A stretch of DNA of 64,000 nt, taken from IMG/VR virus record IMGVR_UViG_3300047094_000227, positions 1-64,000 of that record; one strand, 5' to 3'. Each line of letters starts with the position of its first letter. The stretch's first letter is position 1. The DNA comes from a virus. The translations under genes were made by a program, and so were the position numbers. Below the pieces are notes generated by a model. It did not search any database. It was not told where the DNA came from and saw only the letters and a program-made list of their open reading frames with translations. Positions 50,201 through 58,700 of the stretch are shown here, in pieces.

Positions 50201-50990
50201 CTTGTTTAATTGCTTGCTTTTGTTCTTTAATTTGACCAATACCTTGTAAGATTTGAGGAGCAGCATTTAATATTCCTACACCAGCAGCTTTACCAGCAGC
50301 TTTTAATCCTTCTGATGTTCCTAGTTGTTTTAATCCTCCTTTTAACCCAAGATCTTTAAACATAGCTTGACTAGAATCTATAAGTCCTTTACCTGTTCCT
50401 TTTGTACGACTGAACATATCAACTAGACCACTACCAAGTCCACCTTGTCCTTGAAAAGCACTTCCAATAGAATTACCAAGACTAGTTAATCCACCACCAC
50501 CTTGGTATTTATATAAGTCACCACCATATCTATGAATAGGTAAATCATTTACAATATCTCCAACATCTCCATCTCCACCCTCTTTAATAAATTGACCAGC
50601 AATCCCAGATAACGTTTTTGCAAACCCACCATCAACTGGTTCAGCAGGAGCATTTTGTGCTTCAAGAGCAGCCAGGTTATCTTGCCTCATTTGTTCCTCT
50701 TTACTAACACCAGCATTAGTAGCTCTCGCTCCAGTCATTAAGTCATTGAAGCCTACAGGTTTAAGCTTAGGGTTTAAATTGTCACCACCAATCATTGCAC
50801 CTACTTGTGCCATAGGAGGGTTACCAAAGTCAGTTAATTGGTCTAGTTGAGTTTCTACCATCTTAGCACCCATAGCAGCTTTTTTAAATGCTTTACCATG
50901 AGCTTTCATGAATGCTTCTTCTGTAGGATACTTCTTGTAGAATTCCTTTTCAGACTTTACTTTAGCAATCTTTAGGATTTGATCTTTCAT
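47292..50990 (-). CDS. Internal/structural virion protein with Gly-rich hydrophobic segment, 1232 aa
   Basis: It starts MKDQILKIAKVKSEKEFYKK. About 155-250 is Gly-rich (YQGGGGLTSLGNSIGSAFQG). About 372-409 is a long Gly/Val/Leu stretch (GSVFGPIGGMVGGALGG and on) able to insert into a membrane. About 697-730 has GPSHDNGGMPVSYGENGVEV followed by EGGEPAVKL, a small module I recall from Bacteroidota phage virion proteins. About 1050-1130 is helical and Gln/Arg-rich. AQNG/AQSG/LQDGG peptides are scattered through it. Such a design suits a protein ejected to form a channel in the host envelope. It ends 87 bases before the promoter of the next operon, without an obvious terminator. Confidence 0.65.
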   Translation of the reverse strand: MKDQILKIAKVKSEKEFYKKYPTEEAFMKAHGKAFKKAAMGAKMVETQLDQLTDFGNPPMAQVGAMIGGDNLNPKLKPVGFNDLMTGARATNAGVSKEEQMRQDNLAALEAQNAPAEPVDGGFAKTLSGIAGQFIKEGGDGDVGDIVNDLPIHRYGGDLYKYQGGGGLTSLGNSIGSAFQGQGGLGSGLVDMFSRTKGTGKGLIDSSQAMFKDLGLKGGLKQLGTSEGLKAAGKAAGVGILNAAPQILQGIGQIKEQKQAIKQADQTAQVSGITAQAAESQPLLQKRRYTRPEDALVQPGQLGNPQGAGTNYLAQNGRSVGGNSTEIQNTYNSPLDIYSDLGFTPLNDDNAKQYAYGGNLPTAEFGDYFQDSGQASIGKGVGSAVGSVFGPIGGMVGGALGGVVGNLLGGAKDANRLANLQDTTAKNTERAAWAQGAQNIQSTYSSFMEDGGWVSNDWQPQVIAKFGDYSMDELLKSPHDADMLRAGGHLKEYTPPSAAAMYTDRAQYGKWMKRTNEPGVEVAPTGGAMANPRLSNIKAYTQMNTTDTNRNGRSNYNQDFTSAQYTKDYYDNQPSQEVYSYGRDNGNKFSEFTRMATEGQPAVNELRRTEERRPFLNLIGKKQIMDRYDMLNEKKAQGYMQQMNDAMPGGLPGYTAPNMEYGGQMAMGGDLKVHRGKAETMSYNPYLPGDGETVMFRGPSHDNGGMPVSYGENGVEVEGGEPAVKLQDGGQEDNLVVFGNMVIPKYGVNEIGDDKAKGKKFKNYIADLSRTEAKQNKIIDKSTKLVNSIKNDNPFDQLTMNASRANLLGANMKLKDIADKKQRAAVVQNAILDTAKEYNVESDGLAKGKLKPIKDPLIGKNGLNLKKAQSGVTWHPDWEDVSGYEEPQVLSAADLEMIKRGMSKPGFMGEGSAMLPEVQVTGKRPKSKEPLQIIKRETNLPKMGLPPVTFTGKPLDLQMAKSKKKKGKFDWEMLAKTLASGLGDYFRPRTQNPLDGSQLMGEMYALGNNQVEPVYAQTYQPMLDNVYDISLQDQLNAIDSQSRAAIRAARDNPSAQAYIMSQAADQKNKVLGEQFRFNQATRAQVFQANRQAINDSVLKNIGILDTQQVRQSTARSKTKEQTIEALKSIGDKIAQNKLETRNTNTMENLYGYRFGQNDRLYNANNPYFFNTPVAGSTTPGSTNGTINIGGKTYRPIDYDNKTGVANKFELVAKSGAKIKSMNGSIVKALKNI

Positions 50991-51010
50991 ATTATAATCT
51001 ATTGTATGAT

Positions 51011-54000
51011 TTATTTATATTTACTTAGCCAGCCACCATTTTTCTTTTGTGAAGCTCCTGCTATTCCAGCAACTCCTACTGCAGGAAGAAGAGCTTTATA
51101 TATATTTGGATTGTTCATATCAAACATTCCATTGTTACCTACAGCTGATTTAAGTTGTTTATTTGTTGGAAACACTATTTCATATGCGTCATTCCAAGGT
51201 CTAACGTTTGTTACATTAGGGTGTTTATTAGCAATAGCAGCATCATATCCAGTCAATCTTTCTTCAATAGGTATTTCTCCTTTCCAATTTGCTGTTCTAT
51301 TAAAATTAAACAAATCTCTTTTACCTCCTTCATTAACTAATTGTTCAGAACTAATTGGATTATTAGCTTGACCATATAATTCATAAACAGTAGGAGTATG
51401 TTCTTTTCCTCCTATAAATGAACGTGAAGAATAAGCATAACTATCAGCAACTGTTTTTGATGGTGTTGTATATATTCCAACTCCTGAATATCCAGCATCT
51501 CCTCTTTGAAATAATGCAGGGTCAAAAACATTAAACCTTTCTGGAGCTCCATGGTATAACATAATTGGAGAACCATCTGGATTTACTAACTTAGAGTTAC
51601 CAAATGCCTTTTTAAAGTTTTGACTTTGCTGTTGTACAAACTGTTCAGGAGTTCCTTTAAATTCACTACCATCAGGATTTTTCATCCATACATCATTGGC
51701 TTTAGTAGAGTTTTCTATATTAATATACTCCTCCATTAACTTTTTATTCTTAGGAATTTCAGGATTCCATTTAGCCCAGTCTATTTCAGATACTTTTGTT
51801 GATTTATTTTTAGAAACTTCTTTATATCCTTTTAACCAATCTTTCTTTAATATCTTACCTTCAGTTGTAGGTATATCTCTTTGAGCTATTTGACTCCATT
51901 CTTTTTTACCATATCTTTTTCCCCAGTCAGAAGCTGCTCTTGGTACCTCAGCAATAAATCCTTGTCCATACTGATCTGCTATATCAAATCTAGGACTATA
52001 GTAAGCTTTACTAAATTGTCTAGTAGTATTAAAGTTACCTATACTAGTGGGAGTTACATTTTGTTTAGCTCTAAACAGACCACTCTGTACTGCATCTTCC
52101 ATTCCTTCTTTTCCAAGCCCTCTATACATCATTCCTTCTGTAGGTTTAAATGCATAAGGATTTAGTTTATATGCATTAGAAAGTAATCCAGACTCCATTG
52201 ATTGAGCAACTTTTCCTGGAACTTTCAAAGCACTTCCTAAAGGATCTATTCCTAATGCTCCTGTACCAGCAGCTAATGCCAAAGATGTTGCAATAGCTTT
52301 TGGGTCTCTTGCTGCAATTGATTCTCCTAAAGCATCTGCTAAGACACCTACATATGTAGCTGGATTTAAGTAATCATCAAACATTTCTCCCACTCCACCA
52401 ACACTCTCAGGAAACAATCTAGCTTTTTCTGCTATATTAAAACTCCCAGGAACATTTACATCTCCTTTTGTTTTTCTTTTAGCTGCTCTTTCAGCTATAA
52501 TTTTTTCATCACGTTCTTTGGTTCTTTTTTGAGTTTCTTTATTTATTCTAGCATTCTCTTCTTGTTCTTTCTTTGTAAGAGGTCTTATAGGAGCAGCAAC
52601 TCTTGTAGCATCTTGACGCATTGGTTCAGGATATTTATCTAACCAACCACCACCTTGCATCATTGGATATTCTGTAACCTTATCACCATCAAACTTGTAA
52701 TCTTCTCCAGGATACATCATTTGTACATCTCCCATATCAGATACACCAAGTACAGGATAGTCAACTCCCTGCATTGTTATTTCATTAGAATCTATCTCTG
52801 TAATCTCACCTGGATGAGCCCACTGTCCTCTGTCATCTTTAATTACAGAACCATTCTTACTTATACTCTTAGGTTTGAAGTCTAGTCCTTCTTGGTAGAA
52901 TTTCATCTCTTTACCATTCTGAGCTTGGTCCATAGGAACTTCACCTTCATTCTTAGCTAGCTTATTCATTAAATATAATAAGTCTTTATCAGAATATCTT
53001 TGTTTAAGTCTATCTAACATTAACCCTGGATTTTTAGGAGCCTCAACTCCTTTTAAATTTCCTGGTGCTTTAGCTTTTTCAGATGGTAGATATTTTGTTT
53101 TTCCAGATGAATCTGATTTATACATCTGTTTATTTAACTCTGGAGATTTATATAATTCATTTAACATCTCAGGGGTCATATCTTTAACTCCTGATTTAGT
53201 TACATCCCATATTCCTTTCTTGTTTGCCAAATATCTAAGAGCCATTATGTCTGCTCTAACTTCTCCAATCAAATCATCATGCATTGATGTACTAGAAAGT
53301 TGTTGTTCTTCGTCAGCAAAATCTTTTATTTTACTTTGTCTCCAATCACCAACTGAAGAATATATAGGTTTGTTATCTGCAGTTGTTGGTATAGGGCTTA
53401 CCATATCTTGATACAAAGCATTTGCATCTCCCTTTCTATTTTTCAAAGCGTTATGGTTTAACATTATCATCACATTTCTAGGCTGTACTGATAATATTTC
53501 TTTTTCCATTGGATGAAACATCTCATGAGCAAATGCTAAATCCTTAGGTGCATTTAAATACTCATTAGGATTACCCATATTTATTATGTTTCCTTTATCA
53601 AATCCTGTCCTATCAAGTGGTTTGTAAGTATAACTTAAATTATTAATTTTATTAATTGCTTCTTTACTAATTTGAGCTGATTTATCTTTAATTCCAAAAT
53701 TTCCTTTATCATAAAGATTTTCTTTAAATCTGTCAGATGCATAATAACTTTTTGCAAAGTCTTTAACACTCTGTTCTTCTGCATCAGTTGCACCATACAA
53801 TTTCTTTCCATCCTGAGCACTTGCTTTAGTCTTCTTAGTATACTTACCATTAGCAGGAGCTGAACCAGCTGTGCGTGCGTATGTGAATCCTACAGCACCT
53901 GGCATACTTCCACCCATAGCAAACTGACCCCCCCATGCAGGAGAATAGTTTCTACCTTTTGTATTATAACCATCTCCTACAAAGCCAGGACCTACAGATG

Positions 54001-54100
54001 CTTTTACATCATTAGGATTAAACTTTTTACCAAAGTTATCTTTAGTCTTTTTCTTTAAGACCATTCCTCCTTGTTCATATTTATCTAACCACTTAGCCAT
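51011..54100 (-). CDS. Polyvalent virion protein: zincin-like plus two ADP-ribosyltransferase-like domains, 1029 aa
   Basis: It starts MAKWLDKYEQGG. About 175-290 has LAFAHEMFHPMEKE with an intact HExxH (His192, Glu193, His196) and GEVRADIMALRYL (Glu280) as possible third ligand, a zinc-protease layout. About 650-730 is MMYRGLGKEGMEDAV with FSKAYYSPRFDIADQYG, an ADP-ribosyltransferase-like R...S-x-S arrangement. About 840-935 is a second such domain of the polyvalent-protein type (VNPDGSPIMLYHGAPERFNV, then GVGIYTTPSKTVADSYAYS). GGWLxKY peptides stand at the N-terminus, near 487 and at the end. By analogy with polyvalent proteins it should be injected and modify host proteins early in infection. 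The activities are inferred from motifs. Confidence 0.75.
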   Translation of the reverse strand: MAKWLDKYEQGGMVLKKKTKDNFGKKFNPNDVKASVGPGFVGDGYNTKGRNYSPAWGGQFAMGGSMPGAVGFTYARTAGSAPANGKYTKKTKASAQDGKKLYGATDAEEQSVKDFAKSYYASDRFKENLYDKGNFGIKDKSAQISKEAINKINNLSYTYKPLDRTGFDKGNIINMGNPNEYLNAPKDLAFAHEMFHPMEKEILSVQPRNVMIMLNHNALKNRKGDANALYQDMVSPIPTTADNKPIYSSVGDWRQSKIKDFADEEQQLSSTSMHDDLIGEVRADIMALRYLANKKGIWDVTKSGVKDMTPEMLNELYKSPELNKQMYKSDSSGKTKYLPSEKAKAPGNLKGVEAPKNPGLMLDRLKQRYSDKDLLYLMNKLAKNEGEVPMDQAQNGKEMKFYQEGLDFKPKSISKNGSVIKDDRGQWAHPGEITEIDSNEITMQGVDYPVLGVSDMGDVQMMYPGEDYKFDGDKVTEYPMMQGGGWLDKYPEPMRQDATRVAAPIRPLTKKEQEENARINKETQKRTKERDEKIIAERAAKRKTKGDVNVPGSFNIAEKARLFPESVGGVGEMFDDYLNPATYVGVLADALGESIAARDPKAIATSLALAAGTGALGIDPLGSALKVPGKVAQSMESGLLSNAYKLNPYAFKPTEGMMYRGLGKEGMEDAVQSGLFRAKQNVTPTSIGNFNTTRQFSKAYYSPRFDIADQYGQGFIAEVPRAASDWGKRYGKKEWSQIAQRDIPTTEGKILKKDWLKGYKEVSKNKSTKVSEIDWAKWNPEIPKNKKLMEEYINIENSTKANDVWMKNPDGSEFKGTPEQFVQQQSQNFKKAFGNSKLVNPDGSPIMLYHGAPERFNVFDPALFQRGDAGYSGVGIYTTPSKTVADSYAYSSRSFIGGKEHTPTVYELYGQANNPISSEQLVNEGGKRDLFNFNRTANWKGEIPIEERLTGYDAAIANKHPNVTNVRPWNDAYEIVFPTNKQLKSAVGNNGMFDMNNPNIYKALLPAVGVAGIAGASQKKNGGWLSKYK

Positions 54101-54966
54101 TACTTGTAAGAAATTTGAGCAGGTGTAATAATGAATTGAGATACCAATTGAGCCTCTGATGTATTATCAAGGATATGTCTTACCTTTAATTCTTTAGCTC
54201 TTAAAGGTTCTTTCTTATATGATCTTTTTCCGTAATCCATATTAGCTTGATTTACAATCTTGTCTATTGATAATGACTCACAGCTCACCGTAAACAAAGG
54301 TACGGCTTTATTTTTAACTAAACTCCAAAAAGTATTATACTGATAAAAATTATCAGATTTAGTATATGTGATAGTTTTGCTCTCAGCATTATATAAAGGA
54401 TATTGTAAATAGGCTTTTAGGTTATTAATTGGTTTTGGTACCAATTCTAATATACCTGTAGACTGCTGTCCGTTATATAATACTGCTTTATTAAACCATT
54501 GATTATCAGTTTCTATCTGAGCATTATCATTAAACACACCATCTGGTATAGGAAGATATTTATAAGCTTTTGTATAGTCTTTTACATTCTGAAGAATCTC
54601 ATCATATGATTGATATGAGAATGGATATTCAATAATGTAAGGTTCTACAATATCATAATACTTATTATAAATAGTTGTGTTAGCAAGATGTTTCCACAAA
54701 GAAGCTGTATTAATTGGAGTGTATGTAACAGCAGCTATTTGTTCAACAGTCATTGTTGTAATGTCTATATCAATAGTAGTCTTACACCTTCCTGTAGATT
54801 CTATAATAATTGAAGTAACAGCATCAGCAACACTCACTGTGTAACCATCAATAAGGTTATCCTTGGACACAGCTGTGCCCAAAACAGTACCTAAGTTATC
54901 ATAGATATTGAATGGTCCTGTTCTGTTACCAGCTCCTGTTAATTTTATTATTACTATTTTAGCCAT
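54100..54966 (-). CDS. Virion adaptor protein with KLTGAG..TGPFN module, 288 aa
   Basis: The N-terminal ~75 residues (KIVIIKLTGAGNRTGPFNIY) are a beta domain that is paralogous to the start of the 268-aa protein next door. The rest differs: a helical middle (IEYPFSYQSYDEILQNVKDY) and a C-terminal block with GKRSYKKEPLRAKELKVRHI. The last reminds me of conserved sequences in tail-associated proteins of Bacteroidota phages. It shares one base with the next gene. Position directly after the muzzle-like gene suggests a tail or fibre-anchoring protein. No enzyme motif was seen. Confidence 0.65.
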   Translation of the reverse strand: MAKIVIIKLTGAGNRTGPFNIYDNLGTVLGTAVSKDNLIDGYTVSVADAVTSIIIESTGRCKTTIDIDITTMTVEQIAAVTYTPINTASLWKHLANTTIYNKYYDIVEPYIIEYPFSYQSYDEILQNVKDYTKAYKYLPIPDGVFNDNAQIETDNQWFNKAVLYNGQQSTGILELVPKPINNLKAYLQYPLYNAESKTITYTKSDNFYQYNTFWSLVKNKAVPLFTVSCESLSIDKIVNQANMDYGKRSYKKEPLRAKELKVRHILDNTSEAQLVSQFIITPAQISYK

Positions 54967-54977
54967 CTTTTATTTTA

Positions 54978-55784
54978 TTAAGGAGTTCCTGCTGTATAAG
55001 TTAAGTATACAACTCCATTTATTTTAATCTGAACTACATCTGCATATGGACCACCTCCAGGACATACAGAACTGTCATACCAGTATAATGAATTTGGAAT
55101 TACAAACGTGGTTCCTGGAGTTATTGTTGTAAACACAGATCCATTTAAATTCCATTGAACTGTTCCAGTTGGGGTTACAGGATCTCCATTACTATCTTTA
55201 AATGTTACAGTTAATGTTTCATAATATTCATTATAATATTGAGATTGTGCACCTTGACATTCTGAGAAAGTACTTCCTCCGTCACTAATTGCATATGTTA
55301 TAGTGGCAACATTTGTAGCTGCACAAGCTGCACAATCATTAAATACTGTATAAGTTCCTAATGCAGTACTAGCTCCAGGGAAATAGTTTCTAAGAACAGT
55401 AAAGCATACTTCAGATCCTCCATTAGCAAAACTATTAGTAAATATAACTTTCGTCTCATCTAATAAAGAAGTTGTGCTAAACGTTTCTGTATTATATGAA
55501 GAATTACAAGGGGTTGCTGTATAATACTTTGTTGTACTTGGACTCTCTGTAGTGGTAGAGGTTGTAGTTATTCCCATATCTACAGAGTTTGTACATAACA
55601 CACTCGCTGATTTAACTCTAACTGTAGTAGCACCTATAGGAATAAATGTATAGTATCCAGACAATAAATCAGCTTTACTAACTCCTGTTTCAAATGCTAC
55701 AGCAAAGCTATCTACATTTGAAAAAAGATTAAATGGTCCTGTATCTACTCCTGCTCCTGTTAATTTTATTACTGAATTTGCCAT
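54978..55784 (-). CDS. Virion beta protein with KLTGAG..TGPFN module and poly-Thr linker, 268 aa
   Basis: MANSVIKLTGAGVDTGPFNL begins the same N-terminal module as the 288-aa protein. After GITTTSTTTESPSTT comes a Thr/Ser/Cys-rich beta region (YYTATPCNSSYNTETFSTTS...) with Ig-like character (GTVQWNLNGSVF) and the pair CAAC. Two paralogous N-termini with unrelated C-termini point to a shared docking domain for different tail appendages. It starts seven bases after the muzzle-like gene. Its function as fibre or decoration protein is inferred. Confidence 0.65.
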   Translation of the reverse strand: MANSVIKLTGAGVDTGPFNLFSNVDSFAVAFETGVSKADLLSGYYTFIPIGATTVRVKSASVLCTNSVDMGITTTSTTTESPSTTKYYTATPCNSSYNTETFSTTSLLDETKVIFTNSFANGGSEVCFTVLRNYFPGASTALGTYTVFNDCAACAATNVATITYAISDGGSTFSECQGAQSQYYNEYYETLTVTFKDSNGDPVTPTGTVQWNLNGSVFTTITPGTTFVIPNSLYWYDSSVCPGGGPYADVVQIKINGVVYLTYTAGTP

Positions 55785-55791
55785 TGATTAT

Positions 55792-58700
55792 TTAATTTAA
55801 ACATGAACTTACGTATGATCCTACAACTCCTGTTGTGCTACTATAGTTATATATAGGTGTAGGAAGCGATGAAAATAGTGTATCAGTTACATAAGTATAT
55901 GGAAAAGGAACTAAACCTTCTGGATCTTGGAATAATTTTACTACAGGATCAAAAAGTAATGTTCCTGGTTGATAATAAGCAGGACTTGCTACAGCAATAC
56001 ATGTTCCAAGAACACTGTTGCTAAAATGAAATCTATCTTCAGAATATAAGAAATAACTTTCTTGCACGCTACCTGCTGTTAAGGTACAATTTGCAGAAGG
56101 TGGTTCAGTGGTTGTTGTACTAGTAGTAGTACTACTAGTACTAGTAGTTGTTGTTGTTACTGGTATAACATATTCTGCTGTACCGCCTAAGTTACAATTT
56201 AATATAACTGTTGTTGTAGTTGTAGTAGTTGGACTAGGAATCTCCATAACAGCAATAGCTTCTAAGTCACATCCTTCATTCAGTCCTGAGTAGAAGAAGT
56301 TGTTTTCAGCTATGTAATAGTTAGGAATATAACTATGAAAACTTACCCAGCTTTGTATATTTACACTGTACGATAGGGTCCATGATTTGTTACAGAAGTA
56401 TTGTCTATCTGTTAAGCTAACTACCTTTCTTAAAGATAAATCACCATAAGCTTTATCAATATAATACTCACCTGTCAACTCATCATATTTAATAACACTT
56501 GCATATGCTGGTTGAGGAATATAGTCAAGTTTAGATATAATGATTCTATCATACTTACTATCATATACACCATGTAAACCACAAGCATTAAAATGATTAT
56601 CTGTATCAGCATTAGGATAGTAACGTAAGATTTCAAATGCTAGATGGTCTGTGAAGAACTTATTAAGTCCTGAACCAAATGCAGATAAGTCTTGTATTTG
56701 ACCACCCATTCCATTAATAAGAAATACTTGTCCTCTCTTGGCATCTATAGTCACTTGTCCATTAGGAATCTTTAATAAGAACTTATTTTGACTTCCTACA
56801 TATCCAAGGTCTGTCTCAGCAAAATCAATTGGAGGAGCAGATCTAAATAAAGAAGGATTGCCTAAATAAGCAGCTTGAGGATTACTTGTATTCATTGTTA
56901 ACAACGTGTTGTATAACAATGACTTATTCTCAAATCTAGCTAACACAGCTTTATTTTGAATACCATCTAGTGATGTTAACTTGCCATAGTTTTGAGGAAA
57001 ATCAAAGAATGCTACAGGTTTATAATTTAACCAACTATTTACTCTTACGCTTGGATTATCTGCTTGTGCCTCAGAATAAACTGCTCTGAATGGAAAGCTT
57101 GTATAACATTGGTCATCATCAAAATCTACAGGTAAGTGAGAGAAGAAGTTTTCTTTATTTTGTTTTGAATACGTTACATTATATGTATATGTATTGTCAA
57201 ACTGAATTGGAACAACAGATTGTTGTAACCAGTTATCAGGAATACCTGAGCTCACGTGTGGATAGTAATCACCTTCTAAGTTATTAAATGCTTGACGCAA
57301 GTCTACATTTATAGAACTTTCTACATAGTAATAAGGAATACCATAAGCAAATAGATACATCTTACCGTCATATGAATAGGTTGTATCACTCAAAGATGTA
57401 CTACCTGGAGCAGCTGTAGTAGAAGTAGTAGTAGTAGTATTACTTATAAAAGTATAATCATTAGGGCAATCAAGATAATGTGCCTTAATAGATATAATAT
57501 TTTTCATTAGTGTTGCACCAGCTTTATAATTGCTTAGTATAGATCTAGCTGAGTACCAGTATTGTGGGTAGGCAACATTACCTAATTCATCATAAAAAAT
57601 ATCACTATCATCAGGAGCCCCCACTCTATTATCAATAAAGAAAGGAAGTTTAGTTTTATAAGCAAATCTACCAATAAATGTATCTCCACCAAATACAGTA
57701 TCAACTCCTGCTACATCAGACAAATGTTTTTGAAAACCTGTATCAATTGTTTGATATGAATATAGTTGTCCCCACTGATTAATATTTATGTTCTTGATAG
57801 ACCCATAATAAGATACCACTTTAATAGGTTCTTGCATCTCTGGAGAAGCACAATTATCTCTTGAAGAAATTGTAAATCTTGAATCATCAGTAATTAAACT
57901 GTTTCCAGCAACCACTAAAGATGGAGTTTGTTCAGCAAATGGCAATGGAGTTATAGCATCTAATGTTTTTAAATAAACAGAAGATTCTCTTTGAAAGTTA
58001 TTTACATTATAAACATCACCAACAGATTGAAAACCAGGAATAAGATATTGATATAAATCAAGTTCTCTTTGTTTAACACCTATGTTACCAAATGCATCAG
58101 GAGCAGCATTTTGAACATCTGCATTGTAATCATATTGAGCAGTGGAATTAAATGAATATGTAAAGTTTCTTCTGCTAATACCATTAATATAAATTGTTAA
58201 ATACGCTTGGTAAGCAGTGAACATTGCAGTAGCATTAAATGGAGCTGTTATATTAGCAATATTGTAACTTGAGGTTAAAGCATCTACTTGTGCTTGTTTA
58301 GTAATTAACTTATATAATGCATGATTTTTAACTTGTACAAAGTGTGCTCTACCCCCTCCAAACATAGCACTTTCTAACTTAAGCACATTGCCTAAATAAG
58401 GTTGCCCAAAAGAAGTCTCTGGTGAATTAAACACCATTCTATATTTAGAACTATTATCAAATCCACTTAAATTAACTGGATAACAATTTGTATTTTTATT
58501 ATTAGTAGTCTCTAATATTGTATATCTAGGAGATCCACTTACACGACTAGGAACAGTTGTAGAACTAACAGTAATTGAAGTATTTACTGGAACAGTTACA
58601 TTAACACTCACTAGTGTAACTGGATCAGTATATATAAATGTAGTAGATGTTGAAGGAATTGATAGATAAGAAGTTAATGTATAAGATACAGCTGTAACAT

